From Bifidobacterium hapali (GTDB taxonomy: Bacteria; Actinomycetota; Actinomycetes; Actinomycetales; Bifidobacteriaceae): a stretch of 47,173 nt of DNA. Positions 15,844-25,345 of the stretch are shown in pieces. Position numbers and translations under genes: made by a program. The first letter of the stretch is position 1, and every line of letters starts with the position of its first letter. The notes beneath the pieces were generated by a model. The model was not told the origin of the DNA. It saw nothing but the letters and a program-made list of their open reading frames with translations, and made no database searches. Location: the NCBI RefSeq assembly GCF_002259755.1, contig NZ_MWWY01000019.1, positions 278 to 47,450 of the forward strand, in the 5' to 3' direction.

Positions 15844-17058
15844 TCAGTCAGCGTTGAAGACGTACTGGTCAAGTCGGCGCATCGCTTCTTGCACACGACT
15901 GAGCGGCAGTGCGAGGTTCATGCGAATCGCGCACGCACCGTGGAACGGCCGTCCGTCCTGCCATGCAACACCCACATCCCAGCCGCGCTTTTCCAGCTCA
16001 GACAAGCCCACGCCGTGCGCCGCGCACCAGTCAGAGCAGTCAAGGAACAGCATGTACGTACCCTGCGGCTTGGCGACTGACACACCGTCAAAATGTTCGC
16101 GAATGTAATCGACCGCGTAATTCACGTTGCCGGTGAGTACCTCGCGCAACTCGTCGCACCACTCGTATCCTTCGGGCTTGTACGCACCGATCAGCGCGTG
16201 CATCGACAGCACGTTCATGTCGTTATAGTGCGATTTTGAGCCCTTCGCAACGATGCGGTCGCGCAGATACTTGTTATAAATAATGTGGTAACTGCCGACT
16301 AGACCAGCGAGATTGAACGTCTTGCTCGGCGCGTAGAACGCGGCCGTGCGATTGCGCGCATCCTCGCTGACCGACTGAGTCGGGATGTGCTTGTGGCCGT
16401 CGAGAATGATGTCGGACCAAATTTCGTCGGAAATCACCACGACGTCGTTCGCCTTGTAGACCTCCATCGCGCGCTCGATTTCCCAGCGCTCCCACACGCG
16501 ACCAGTCGGGTTGTGCGGACTGCAGAACACGGCGACGTGGATGTTATTCTCCTTGAGTTTGCGGTCCATATCGTCGAAATCCATGCGCCAGATACCGTCC
16601 GCGTCACGCGTAAGCGGACTGTGCACAATGTGAAAGCCGTTGCGTTCGATGCAATCGGTGAAGCCGATGTAGGTCGGGCTGTGCAGGAGCACTGAGTCAC
16701 CCGGCGCGGCGAACGCGGTGAGTGTGGAGATCACGCCGCCGAGCACACCGTTTTCGTAACCAATATGTTCTTTGGACAGTCCGGTTACGCTGTTGCGTGT
16801 GGACTGCCAGCGGATAATCGAATCGAAATATTCGTCGGTCGGCCTGAAGTAGCCGAACGCAGGATGCTTGGCGCGTTCGATGATTGCTTCAGTGATAGTC
16901 GGGGCGGTGGGAAAGTTCATGTCGGCGACCCACATCGGTATGGCGTCGAAACCCGGCTTGGGCGGTTCCGGTGCCATACCCGGCATGGTGCCGAGCGCAT
17001 CCACCGCGATGGCATCTTTCCCATGACGATCCATGATGGATGTGAAGTCGTAAGTCAT
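15844..17058 (-). CDS. MalY/PatB-family PLP-dependent C-S lyase (cystathionine beta-lyase type)
   Basis: The 404-residue fold-type I aminotransferase-like enzyme opens with the MalY/PatB pattern IPMWVADMNFPTAPTI. It has SPHNPTGRVW (about 178-189), the PLP-binding Asp in VVISDEIW (Asp211) and the Schiff-base lysine in APSKTFNLAG (Lys246). A C-terminal substrate-carboxylate Arg lies in IRMNLALP. Family members cleave cystathionine or cysteine conjugates to a thiol, pyruvate and ammonia, so a role in methionine and sulphur metabolism is likely. AAAGGA lies seven bases before ATG 17058. No sulphur-metabolism genes adjoin it. Confidence 0.9.
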   Translation of the reverse strand: MTYDFTSIMDRHGKDAIAVDALGTMPGMAPEPPKPGFDAIPMWVADMNFPTAPTITEAIIERAKHPAFGYFRPTDEYFDSIIRWQSTRNSVTGLSKEHIGYENGVLGGVISTLTAFAAPGDSVLLHSPTYIGFTDCIERNGFHIVHSPLTRDADGIWRMDFDDMDRKLKENNIHVAVFCSPHNPTGRVWERWEIERAMEVYKANDVVVISDEIWSDIILDGHKHIPTQSVSEDARNRTAAFYAPSKTFNLAGLVGSYHIIYNKYLRDRIVAKGSKSHYNDMNVLSMHALIGAYKPEGYEWCDELREVLTGNVNYAVDYIREHFDGVSVAKPQGTYMLFLDCSDWCAAHGVGLSELEKRGWDVGVAWQDGRPFHGACAIRMNLALPLSRVQEAMRRLDQYVFNAD

Positions 17059-17224
17059 TGACGTTCCTTTCTTTTATTCCTACTTCAATAATCCGCGCGT
17101 GACGTTCGTGGAACTCACAATAACGAGCGCTATCGGGTGCAACGCATGCGAGTCTACTCGCGCGCATGTTGCGACAATGCATCGTGCGTTACGTGGTACA
17201 CCCCTGCCGCACCACAACCTTCCC

Positions 17225-17358
17225 CCATCGTGCGGTAAATTCCCCATAATGCGGTAAAACACCCATGATGCGGTTTAGCAAAATGGCGAAATTTAGCCGT
17301 TTTGGGGAAATAGTAGGTTTCGCGTTTACCGCATCATGGGGAATTTACCGCATCATGG
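17225..17358. repeat. 134-bp nested inverted repeat with CCGCATCATGG motif
   Basis: Arms at 17225-17258 and 17325-17358 match in inverted orientation at 31 of 34 positions. Each arm holds two copies of the CCATNATGCGGTAAA motif, and a fifth, CCCATGATGCGGTTT, lies just inside the left arm. The centre is AT-rich. It sits between the C-S lyase and the hydrolase gene on the minus strand. Confidence 0.85.
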
Positions 17359-17389
17359 AACCTGACACTCACGCCCAACTTGGCACACG

Positions 17390-18517
17390 TTACAGCGACT
17401 GAATTTCGTTGGATTCGTAAAAACTCAAGATCTGCTTGAGGTATGGGTCGAGTGTGTCATTGGGCATGCGGAATATTTCGTGCAACGAATTCGGGTAGCG
17501 AATCAGCTGGATATCGCCGCCACCAGCCTTGACATTGGCTACGAACCGGTTTTGCGGTTCATTGAGCACCCATATGTCACGACCAGCTTGGAACAATAAG
17601 ATTGGCGTCTCGATATTTGCGCACGCCTCCGGTCGCAACACCGCATGAGACAACCGCAGCGCTTGACGCACCCATTCAAACGTTGCCGCATTAGTTTGAT
17701 AGTGTTCGTCGTCACAACGTTGCGCATGATACCAACGGGCTCGCGCATCGGACGCGCCCACGTTTTCTTCAGGATTATATTCCGGCGTGAACGGTCCTTG
17801 GCCAAACACTGCGTGGCGTCCGAATCCAACACCGCACATTACTTCGGCGAGCGCACGAGCCAGCCAATTCGGGATACCGGTAGCCGGGGCGATCATCGGG
17901 CAGGACAGTACTGCCTTATCAAACAGGGTCGGATGCTGCTCAAGCACAGCCGCACCAATACCGCCGCCCATTGAATGACAAAATAGATTGAGCGGTCGCC
18001 CGTCAGCGTACTGCTTGCCGACCGTGTCCGCAAACTTCGCCAAATCGGCTACGTATCGCCGCCAGTCGTCAATCCACACAAGCCAGTTCTGCTCGACATC
18101 GCGCGCGGAATACCCGTGACCGCGATGTTCCATGAAACAAACTGAATATCCAGAAAGCAGGAAATACCAAATCATTTCGGCATATTTCGTCGAAAACTCG
18201 GTAAATCCGTGGGAGATCACGATCGCACCTCGAAAGATGCCAGTCGCGTCGTCTTCGCGCAGTGCGTCGAATTTGGCTGCGTCATAACAGACATAGTGCA
18301 GTTGGCCGACGTGAACTTCAGCTGCAACGTCTGCTGGACCTGCACCGCTTTGCCGCCAACCAGAACCCGGCAACGCCGGCAATCCTTCTACATCTGCCGG
18401 CTCCATCCAACCTTCGGCACGACACTGCGCCAACGCCGGCAGCACCGTGTTGCTCATCGTTTCGGTGTATCGGCTCTCATCGATCAGTCTGACATCCATG
18501 CCATCCATGCTACCCAT
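17390..18517 (-). CDS. Alpha/beta hydrolase, monoacylglycerol lipase/lysophospholipase type
   Basis: The 375-residue protein belongs to the Serine aminopeptidase S33/lysophospholipase group. The oxyanion-hole motif ISHGFTEFSTKY is near residue 101. The nucleophile elbow is FCHSMGGG (Ser182), the acid is in LLFQAGRDIWV (about Asp306) and the histidine is in NSLHEIFRM (about His337). The segment FMEHRGHGYSARD is typical of monoacylglycerol lipases. No signal peptide or membrane helix is seen, so it should act in the cytoplasm. Several ATG codons lie close together at the start (18517, 18508, 18499) and none has a good ribosome binding site, so the exact start is uncertain. The 195-bp nested repeat begins 28 bases upstream. 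Confidence 0.85.
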   Translation of the reverse strand: MGSMDGMDVRLIDESRYTETMSNTVLPALAQCRAEGWMEPADVEGLPALPGSGWRQSGAGPADVAAEVHVGQLHYVCYDAAKFDALREDDATGIFRGAIVISHGFTEFSTKYAEMIWYFLLSGYSVCFMEHRGHGYSARDVEQNWLVWIDDWRRYVADLAKFADTVGKQYADGRPLNLFCHSMGGGIGAAVLEQHPTLFDKAVLSCPMIAPATGIPNWLARALAEVMCGVGFGRHAVFGQGPFTPEYNPEENVGASDARARWYHAQRCDDEHYQTNAATFEWVRQALRLSHAVLRPEACANIETPILLFQAGRDIWVLNEPQNRFVANVKAGGGDIQLIRYPNSLHEIFRMPNDTLDPYLKQILSFYESNEIQSL

Positions 18518-18544
18518 TGCAGTGACTCAAAAAAAAATGGGCAA

Positions 18545-18739
18545 TTTGCAAACTGAGAGGCAGTTTTTCATCTGTGCACGAGTCTTTCTTCAAACTGAGA
18601 GGCAGGCGCTTACGTCTCAAAGCCGTTCTAACCCACGTTAGGGGGTATATACGGCGTGTGTCAGGTCGAGTGCCTGCCTCTCAGTTTGAAGAAAGACCCA
18701 TGCAATACGCAAAAAGTGCCTCTCAGATTAAAGAAAGCT
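18545..18739. repeat. CTGAGAGGCAG nested inverted repeat, copy A
   Basis: Two copies of AACTGAGAGGCAG in direct orientation (motif at 18553-18563 and 18595-18605) are mirrored by inverted copies at 18674-18684 and 18716-18726. The inner arms extend over TCTTTCTTCAAACTGAGAGG. The centre holds AACCCACGTTAGGGGG and is not shared closely with the other copies. It fills most of the gap between the hydrolase gene and the upstream YhgE/Pip gene; I see nothing else in 18740-18857. Confidence 0.9.
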
Positions 18740-18857
18740 CTGCTACACCAACTTTGACATTCGTCCTGCACTTATGGCCCGTGCCACGCACGCGTTTTGT
18801 CAGCCCGCCTGCAGCCTGCCACCTCGCACAGCCAAGGCCAAGGCCAAGCCCCAAACC

Positions 18858-21212
18858 TCACATCACCTTAGTACTCTCCAAGTTGCGAATAATCCAGTCG
18901 TTAAGCCGAATCACCGGCTTGCGCAGCACCAGCCCCAGCAGCAGCGATGGCACCAAAAACAGCGCGAGTTTGCCCATTGACACCCAATACTCAAGTCCAT
19001 ACGACCCAGCCATCGCCGCGTGCATCGCGTCCACTCCGTATGGGAACAGCAGCCAGCGCGACAGCACTTGGAAGAACGGCGGCAATGTTTCGATCGGGAA
19101 TGTACCGCCCGTACCGGCCACCTGCACAACAAGTAGCACCACAGCCACAGCCTTACCAATATCGCCGAACGACACGGTCAACGTGTACATGAGGTTTGAG
19201 AACACGAGCGCCGCCAGCCATCCGGTGAGCAGGAATTGCACCGGATGTTCGCATTGCACGCCGAGATAAAGCAAATCACCGAGGCACACAAGCGTGCCTT
19301 GCAGCAACGCGAGCACGCCGAAAATCATGTACCGACCGAAATATTCCTGATGCAGCTTCAACCCGAACCGGCTCGCATTACCCGGCGATTCGGCGCGCGG
19401 TTTCATGAGCACGTCAAGCGCCGCAGCAGGTCCGGCCGCGCGCCCCGCAATCATCGCCTCGCGCAATCCCATTTCCTCGCCAAGCGGCAAATCGTTGCCA
19501 AGACCCAGAATTTTCGCTTTTTCATGGTCGGAAATCGAGACTTTGAGCATGGCGACAAGCACGATCGCGCCCACCCAAATCGACAGAATCGTGTAGAACG
19601 GCGTCATCGCGGACCCGTAGTTTGAAGTGGGATATATCGCAATGCGATCAACGGACACCGGCGCAGACAGCACGGTGGCGAGCGCGTCTGGATTGTCGGT
19701 GAGCGACGACAAATCCGGCACCCCGCCCGACAATGTCGACGTGATCGTGTCACGCAACGTATCGAGTTTCTTGGCCGAGTTCGTGAGCGCACTCGATGCG
19801 TCCCCGAGCGCGGTACGCATGTCGGCAATGTTGCCAGAGATGCCGTGTGACAGGCCAGATACCCCGTTAATCGTGTCACTGAGCCCGTCCACAACTGTGC
19901 CGGTTTGCGTAGCCACATCGCTCATGGACGAGGCAAGCGAGTCGAGTTGCGGTTTCAGTGTCGAATCGTACGTGTCGGACAACTGCCCCACGGACTGTTG
20001 CGCAGCGGCGATTTTGTCTTTGAGCTGCTGGCGCGTAGCGGCCGCGTCGGCAGTGCCGGAGTTGAGTTTTTTCGCCGCCTCGCCGAGTGCCGCAGCCGCG
20101 TCTGAAAGCTTGGATTGCGCCTCACGCGCTTTCGCGGAAGCATTGCCGAGCGCGGTTTGAATATCGGCCACGGCTTGCGCACCGATCTGCGTGCCAGTTT
20201 GATCACTCAACGATCCTGACAGTTTGTCAAGTGCGTCCGCGTATGAGCCGAATCCGTCCGCTTGCGACTGGACTTTTGCCTGCAAATCAGTGAGCGATGC
20301 GGCGATTTGCGTCGACTGCGCGTTCACATCGTCGAACGCCGCGTCGATCTGTTTGGCGATCGTATCGTATGACGAATTGGCCTGGCTGAGCGCAGTTTTC
20401 GCGCCGTCGGTCGCGCCTCCAAGCGCCTGATCGAGTCCGCTCACCCCGTCGCGGGCCTGCGCGATAGCTTTCTTCGTATCGGCTGCACCGGAGCCAGCTG
20501 AGCCAAGCAGCGTATCGGTTGATGTGATGATATCGTTCGCCGAGCCGAGCAGTGCCGAGTATGCGTTGACTTGCGCGGCAGTACTGTTCAATTTGGACGA
20601 CATTGACGCGAGGTGGTCGGTCGCGTTTGTCACATACTGTGACATTTGCGGGCTTTTCGCATAGTCAGCAACGCTTGACGCAATGTTGAGCGCGACCTCT
20701 CCGAGCGTTTTGACGAACGTTTGATCGATGGTCGTGGCGACCGTGGACGCACCCTGGTCGGTGATGTGTGGCGCGATCGGGTTGATTTTTTCGTTGAGAT
20801 AATACTCGAGTTTCGCGTGCTCAACTTTGTCGGAGAACAGCGTCATCATGTCCGCGCTGAAACTTTTCGGAATAACGAGCGCCGCGTAATACTCGCCTGA
20901 GTGCACGCCGTCGATCGCCCTGTCTTGATCGACGAACTGCCAGTCGAGCTCATGATTCGCGCGCAGCGCGTTCGTGACAGTCTCACCAACGTTGATCGTG
21001 ATCGGCATGAGATCGGATTTATAGCCTTTATCAACGTTCGCAACGGCAACTTTCAGCGATTTTGTATTACCGTACGGGTCCCAGCTTGCGGCGATGTTGT
21101 ACCATGCATACAGTGCGGGCACGATGACAAGGCCGACCGCGACGATAATCGCGATCACGTTACGCGTGGACTGACGGACGTCACGCGCGAAGATTTTCCA
21201 GATGTTTTTCAT
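18858..21212 (-). CDS. YhgE/Pip family membrane protein (second of pair)
   Basis: The 784-residue protein begins MKNIWKIFARDVRQSTRNV and then has a membrane helix ending IVPALYAWYNIAASWDPYG, the hallmark of the YhgE/Pip N-terminus. A large extracellular Ala/Ser/Asp-rich coiled-coil-like region (about 160-560) follows. Five or so C-terminal helices of the ABC-2 membrane type contain VALVFSNLMYTLTVSFGDIGKA and GGTFPIETLPPFF. The founding member, Pip of Lactococcus, is needed for phage adsorption; others are linked to type VII-like secretion. The start overlaps the upstream Pip gene by four bases (ATGA) and has AAGGAGG upstream, so the two are coupled and probably form a heteromer. Real function here is unknown. 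Confidence 0.88.
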   Translation of the reverse strand: MKNIWKIFARDVRQSTRNVIAIIVAVGLVIVPALYAWYNIAASWDPYGNTKSLKVAVANVDKGYKSDLMPITINVGETVTNALRANHELDWQFVDQDRAIDGVHSGEYYAALVIPKSFSADMMTLFSDKVEHAKLEYYLNEKINPIAPHITDQGASTVATTIDQTFVKTLGEVALNIASSVADYAKSPQMSQYVTNATDHLASMSSKLNSTAAQVNAYSALLGSANDIITSTDTLLGSAGSGAADTKKAIAQARDGVSGLDQALGGATDGAKTALSQANSSYDTIAKQIDAAFDDVNAQSTQIAASLTDLQAKVQSQADGFGSYADALDKLSGSLSDQTGTQIGAQAVADIQTALGNASAKAREAQSKLSDAAAALGEAAKKLNSGTADAAATRQQLKDKIAAAQQSVGQLSDTYDSTLKPQLDSLASSMSDVATQTGTVVDGLSDTINGVSGLSHGISGNIADMRTALGDASSALTNSAKKLDTLRDTITSTLSGGVPDLSSLTDNPDALATVLSAPVSVDRIAIYPTSNYGSAMTPFYTILSIWVGAIVLVAMLKVSISDHEKAKILGLGNDLPLGEEMGLREAMIAGRAAGPAAALDVLMKPRAESPGNASRFGLKLHQEYFGRYMIFGVLALLQGTLVCLGDLLYLGVQCEHPVQFLLTGWLAALVFSNLMYTLTVSFGDIGKAVAVVLLVVQVAGTGGTFPIETLPPFFQVLSRWLLFPYGVDAMHAAMAGSYGLEYWVSMGKLALFLVPSLLLGLVLRKPVIRLNDWIIRNLESTKVM

Positions 21213-24049
21213 CGTGCGCCTCCTTCCGCGCTGTGGTTAGTGTGATCGGCCGAGTGATGATTGCGATCATGACCCGTTACGCCGCGGCCGCTGTGATGCC
21301 GACCGAAAATCGGCAGTTCTTGCGTGATTTCACTGATATCCGAACTGTAGTTCACGTCAACCGGTGGCATCACTACTGTTGCCGCTTCATCGCGCGAGGC
21401 CATGCCGCGCGAAGTCGTAGGCACGGCAGTCGAAGTTCCTGCCGAATGAGCCGCCGCATGCCGCCCCTCGTGCGCCGAATGCGCCGCGTGCGGCCGCAAC
21501 CACACATAACCGTTCAGCATCACATCGCGGAACTCGTCCGCACTCATCGCGCTTACGCCGAGCTGACGCGCGTAACTCTCGCGCGTGTACTCGACCACGA
21601 TCAAATACGTATCGATCACGATAATCGACACAATCCACGCAGTCAGCATCGGAATCTTCGCCGGCAGCACGAACAGCAGCACCAAAAATACGATCGGCAG
21701 CACCGTCAGCGATGCCAGACCGACCATAATCATGCGCGGATACTGTGCGAAGAACCGGTGCGCGCGCCGCTTAATCATGTTGCGCATGTCCGCGCTGTCG
21801 GACACCGCGCGGAACACGCGCGACAAGCTGACCCGCTCGTTAATCATCGAATTGTGCTCGGTGATCATCAGATCCGTGTCACCAAGGCGACGGTCGAACA
21901 GCGCGTTCAAGTTCATCGCATACCGCCGCACCACGAGGCCGACGAACAGCGCGGCCGGCAAGTACAGCGCAAGATGACCCATGTCAATCCAGTAATGATT
22001 CGCATACAGGCCGGCGATCGGGCCGCGCATCGCGTTGATGCCGTACGTGAACGGCAGCCACGGGTGCAGCGCGCGGAAGAAATCAGGCATGAGCTCGATC
22101 GGATACAGACCGGACGCGCCAGGAATCTGCATAATCACGAGGATCACGGCGACGGCCTTGCCGATGTGCCGGAACGCGACAGCCAACGCGTAAATAATGT
22201 TGATGTACACGAACGAGCAGAACACGCCCGCGAGTACGAACAGGAACGGATGCTCGCATTGAATGCCGAGCACGAGATCGCCGACGCACGCAATAATCGC
22301 TTGCAAAAAGCCGACTGTAATGAGCAGCATCCAACGGCCGAGATACGCCTGCGTGGCGGTGACGTGCTTGAGTGATTCGCGGTCGACTTCGAGCTTGTAG
22401 ATTGCGATAAGCACGAAACCGCCCACCCACAGCGCGAGGTTCGTGTAGAACGGCGTGACCGACGAACCGTAGTTGTCGACCGGGTAGACGACGTTCGTGT
22501 GCAACGTGACCGGCGTGCCCATGAACTCGCCGAATCCTTTGCTGTCGAGGTTAAGCGTGTCGCGGATTTTGCTGTATGCGGCTGAACTGTCGAGCGCAGC
22601 GATGTCTGTCCGCACAGTGGACACGTCGGTGGACACTTGGCGCAGCGAACTGCGCGTAGTGCTGAGCGTGGTTTTGGTTTGGCTGAGCGTGGTTGCCAGC
22701 TGATCGAGCAGACCGCTGGTTTGGTCGAGCGTTGCGTCGAGCGAGGTGAGCGTGCCGTTTAACGTACCGTTGAGCGCGGAAAAACTGGTCAGGGAGGCAC
22801 TGATATTCGGCACGATCGTGCCGGTGAGGCTGCCGCGCGCTGTGTTGAGCGTGGCGATACCGCCGGTCGCTGTGTTCGTGAGCGCACCGGAAAGGTTGCC
22901 GGTCGCATCTTTGCCGCTAGTGATGAACTGCGTCGTGTTCTTGTGGAACGTGTCGACTTGCGTTTGCTGCGTTTGTACAGCTTTGTCGATCGCATTCACC
23001 TGCGACCAAATTCGCTTGCCAATCGGGTCGTCAGTGGATTCGGGAACGCCAGCCTTGTTTAGCGCGTCCTTGACTGAGCTAATCGTAGTTGCGATATCGC
23101 CCAGCGGCTTGTTGATCGCTTCCGTAACCGAATCAACCGAATCTTGCGCCTGATTAAACGTGCCGGTAATCGTACCAGCCGCCTGATTTGCGTTGACCGC
23201 GAGCGCAGACAATTGCGCGGAACTGTCGTCAAGTTTGCCGACAAGCGTGGTCGAAAAATCTTGCGTACTGGATTGCGCTTGCGTGAGCAGACTGCCCGCA
23301 TTGCCGGACGCGAGTCGCGCGGCTGCAATTGTCGACTTGAGATCCGCAACGTTGCGTTTTGCGTCGTCGATCGTACCGCCAGACTGGTCGATCGTTGTTT
23401 CGAGGCCGGACAGTGATTTCTGCACGTCATCGAGGTCTTTGAGCACCGTATTCAGGTCGCCGATCGCATTATCTTGCGTATCGTTTGCTGCGTCACCGAT
23501 TTTATTACCGGCGTCGGTGATCGTTTTGGCAACCGTTTCAGCGACGGTCGAGACGAACGTTGCGTTGATCTGCGAGTCGATAGTCGTGGCGCCGGTGTCG
23601 GTGATTTTCGGCGCGATCGCGTTCTTTTTTTCGTTGACGTAATACTTGATTTGCGGCTTGTTTTTCGAGCCGGTGACCGAGCCGACTAAGTTCTCACTGA
23701 AGTCATTTGGTAGGACGATCGCGGCGTAATATTCACCAGACTGCACGCCGGCAATTGCCTGTTCTTCGTTGACGAACCGCCATCCGAGCGACGTGTTTTT
23801 CTTGAGCTCAGCGACGACCTGTTGGCCGGCGTTGAGCTTGCCGACAAGATCGTTCGTAGTGCCCTTGTCGTCGTTAGCAACCGCGACTTGCAGATTGCCG
23901 GTGGCCGAATACGGGTCCCAGTTGGCGAGAATGTTGAACCATGCGTACAGCGAAGGGATGATAGCGACACCAAGTGTGACGACAAGCGCGACTGGATTGC
24001 GTAAAATCCGCATAACATCGCGCGTGTAAATCCTCCAGATCGTACGCAC
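21209..24049 (-). CDS. YhgE/Pip family membrane protein with His-rich C-terminal tail
   Basis: The 946-residue homologue of the next gene begins MRTIWRIYTRDVMRILRNP, with IIPSLYAWFNILANWDPYS after the first helix. A long extracellular Thr/Asp/Gln-rich region (about 160-500) and a helical bundle with FVYINIIYALAVAFRHIGKA and GLYPIELMPDFF follow. Unlike its partner it continues beyond the last family helix. It adds a cytoplasmic segment, two more hydrophobic stretches near LPIVFLVLLFVLP, and a tail of about 100 residues dense in His (HAAHSAHEGRHAAAHSAG and later HHSGRGVTGHDRNHH). The start is GTG 24049, with GAGGG six bases upstream. It is the first gene of the pair. Confidence 0.88.
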   Translation of the reverse strand: MRTIWRIYTRDVMRILRNPVALVVTLGVAIIPSLYAWFNILANWDPYSATGNLQVAVANDDKGTTNDLVGKLNAGQQVVAELKKNTSLGWRFVNEEQAIAGVQSGEYYAAIVLPNDFSENLVGSVTGSKNKPQIKYYVNEKKNAIAPKITDTGATTIDSQINATFVSTVAETVAKTITDAGNKIGDAANDTQDNAIGDLNTVLKDLDDVQKSLSGLETTIDQSGGTIDDAKRNVADLKSTIAAARLASGNAGSLLTQAQSSTQDFSTTLVGKLDDSSAQLSALAVNANQAAGTITGTFNQAQDSVDSVTEAINKPLGDIATTISSVKDALNKAGVPESTDDPIGKRIWSQVNAIDKAVQTQQTQVDTFHKNTTQFITSGKDATGNLSGALTNTATGGIATLNTARGSLTGTIVPNISASLTSFSALNGTLNGTLTSLDATLDQTSGLLDQLATTLSQTKTTLSTTRSSLRQVSTDVSTVRTDIAALDSSAAYSKIRDTLNLDSKGFGEFMGTPVTLHTNVVYPVDNYGSSVTPFYTNLALWVGGFVLIAIYKLEVDRESLKHVTATQAYLGRWMLLITVGFLQAIIACVGDLVLGIQCEHPFLFVLAGVFCSFVYINIIYALAVAFRHIGKAVAVILVIMQIPGASGLYPIELMPDFFRALHPWLPFTYGINAMRGPIAGLYANHYWIDMGHLALYLPAALFVGLVVRRYAMNLNALFDRRLGDTDLMITEHNSMINERVSLSRVFRAVSDSADMRNMIKRRAHRFFAQYPRMIMVGLASLTVLPIVFLVLLFVLPAKIPMLTAWIVSIIVIDTYLIVVEYTRESYARQLGVSAMSADEFRDVMLNGYVWLRPHAAHSAHEGRHAAAHSAGTSTAVPTTSRGMASRDEAATVVMPPVDVNYSSDISEITQELPIFGRHHSGRGVTGHDRNHHSADHTNHSAEGGAR

Positions 24050-24187
24050 CGCACCCTCTTTTCAGATTCCAGAGTTTCCCGTATTCCACTATATGCCGGG
24101 GTATATGCGGCGAGCGGTGACAAGGCGTTAAGAGTGAACAGTGTACGACAGAAGGCCGTATTGTGCCCAGTTTGGAGGCATGTGGAA

Positions 24188-24386
24188 AGCGATTTGCAAC
24201 GTGAGAGGCAGTTTTTCGACTGTGCACAGGTCTTTTTGCAAACTGAGAGGCAGCTTTAATCAGCTTTAATCGGGTATACGTCCTGAAAACTGCCGATATG
24301 GGGCTTATAGACGGGATACGCTGCCTCTCAGTTTGCAAAAAGACCTGTGCAAATATTAAAAACTGCCTCTCACTTTGCAAATCGCT
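24188..24386. repeat. CTGAGAGGCAG nested inverted repeat, copy B
   Basis: This is the best-preserved copy, 199 bp long. The outer 29-bp arms (from AGCGATTTGCAA) match with one mismatch. The inner arms 24223-24254 and 24320-24351 are a perfect 32-bp inverted repeat starting TGCACAGGTCTTTTTGC. Each arm carries a (G/C)TGAGAGGCAG motif. It lies between the YhgE/Pip and DUF624 genes, both on the minus strand. The rest of 24050-24477 shows no gene. Confidence 0.93.
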
Positions 24387-24477
24387 CTTGCGTAGCGCGT
24401 TTGTAATTGCAGAACGAGCTGGCCGTTAAGGGGAGCCAAAACATCGTGAACGAATTAATAGCGCAAGCGGTCGCGAC

Positions 24478-25194
24478 TCAGTCTTCGCGGGGTATTGGGC
24501 GGTATTTGGCGTCGACATCGCCGTCGAGCCGCTGGAATACTGGGTTATATAGCCACGCGCAACAATACTGCGGCAATGAAATACCCAAAATAATCATGAA
24601 CGGAATCACGTACACGAAATACTGCATGTACACTACCGCAAACGCGACAAGAATCACAAGCATGCACAACGTGCGCGGAAAACAACCGACGGCGAGCGCC
24701 ACCGCGTTACGCATATGGCCACCGACCGTGTTCTCATAACGTGACAACATCGGGAAATACCATTGCGCGAACGAAACGAGCGCAACGCCAATAATCACGA
24801 GGAATGCGATCATCGCGAGCCGCATTGCACCGCCGATCTGAATCGCCACCATCACGTCAACGATCATCACCACGACCGCCAGCAACAGCCCCACCCATAC
24901 CGGTGTTGCCTGTTTGAAGTTGCGTTTGAACGCGGCAAAAAACTCGCGCGTAATATACGTTTCTTCGCGCCGAATCATACGCCACAACACGGTGTGCATC
25001 GCAGTGAGCGACGCGCCGGCGGTCACGATCGGCAGACAACACACAAGCGTGAGCAGGTTGAGCTGGATCAGATCGAATACAACCGCCATGAACCGGAAAA
25101 ATAGGTTGTCCTGATCGAACACTTTGGACATAGTTGACTGCGTTGCCGGCCGGTTCGACTGGTTGCGGTTTGGCGCGGGTGCTTCATTGGACAT
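24478..25194 (-). CDS. DUF624 (YesL-like) membrane protein
   Basis: The 238-residue protein has about five hydrophobic segments. The family pattern is clear: FFRFMAVVFDLIQLNLLTLVCCLPIVTAGAS is followed by TAMHTVLWRMIRREETYITREFFAAFKRNF. DUF624 proteins in Firmicutes and bifidobacteria usually accompany sugar ABC transporters and glycosidases, but their role is not known. The first 21 residues are polar (Asn, Pro, Gln) and the conserved part starts at MSKVFDQDNLF, so the internal ATG at residue 22 is a possible alternative start. It sits between the Pip pair and sucrose phosphorylase, with a terminator-like hairpin upstream, so it probably has its own promoter. Confidence 0.85.
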   Translation of the reverse strand: MSNEAPAPNRNQSNRPATQSTMSKVFDQDNLFFRFMAVVFDLIQLNLLTLVCCLPIVTAGASLTAMHTVLWRMIRREETYITREFFAAFKRNFKQATPVWVGLLLAVVVMIVDVMVAIQIGGAMRLAMIAFLVIIGVALVSFAQWYFPMLSRYENTVGGHMRNAVALAVGCFPRTLCMLVILVAFAVVYMQYFVYVIPFMIILGISLPQYCCAWLYNPVFQRLDGDVDAKYRPIPRED

Positions 25195-25250
25195 ACGTCA
25201 ATCCTACTTTGTGATCATGCATGTGACGGCAATAACTCCATCCCAAAGGG

Positions 25251-25304
25251 AAAATTGCGGCCTCGCACTATTGAATACCATGAACAACAGCGCGAGGCCA
25301 CAAT
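25251..25304 (-). terminator. Rho-independent terminator of the sucrose phosphorylase gene
   Basis: Read on the minus strand, TTGTGGCCTCGC pairs with GCGAGGCCGCAA, and the second arm runs directly into TTTT (complement of 25251-25254). It lies 42 bases after the stop codon of the phosphorylase gene. Confidence 0.75.
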
Positions 25305-25345
25305 CGTAATAGGCCGCGGGCCAACCCAGCGGGTCAAAAGCAAAC

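Noticed and set aside
21233..22375. Long plus-strand open frame of 380 codons opposite the YhgE/Pip gene
   Set aside because: It is antisense to a clear membrane protein, its product is a run of His, Arg and Asp with no domain, and such frames are expected from GC-biased codon use.
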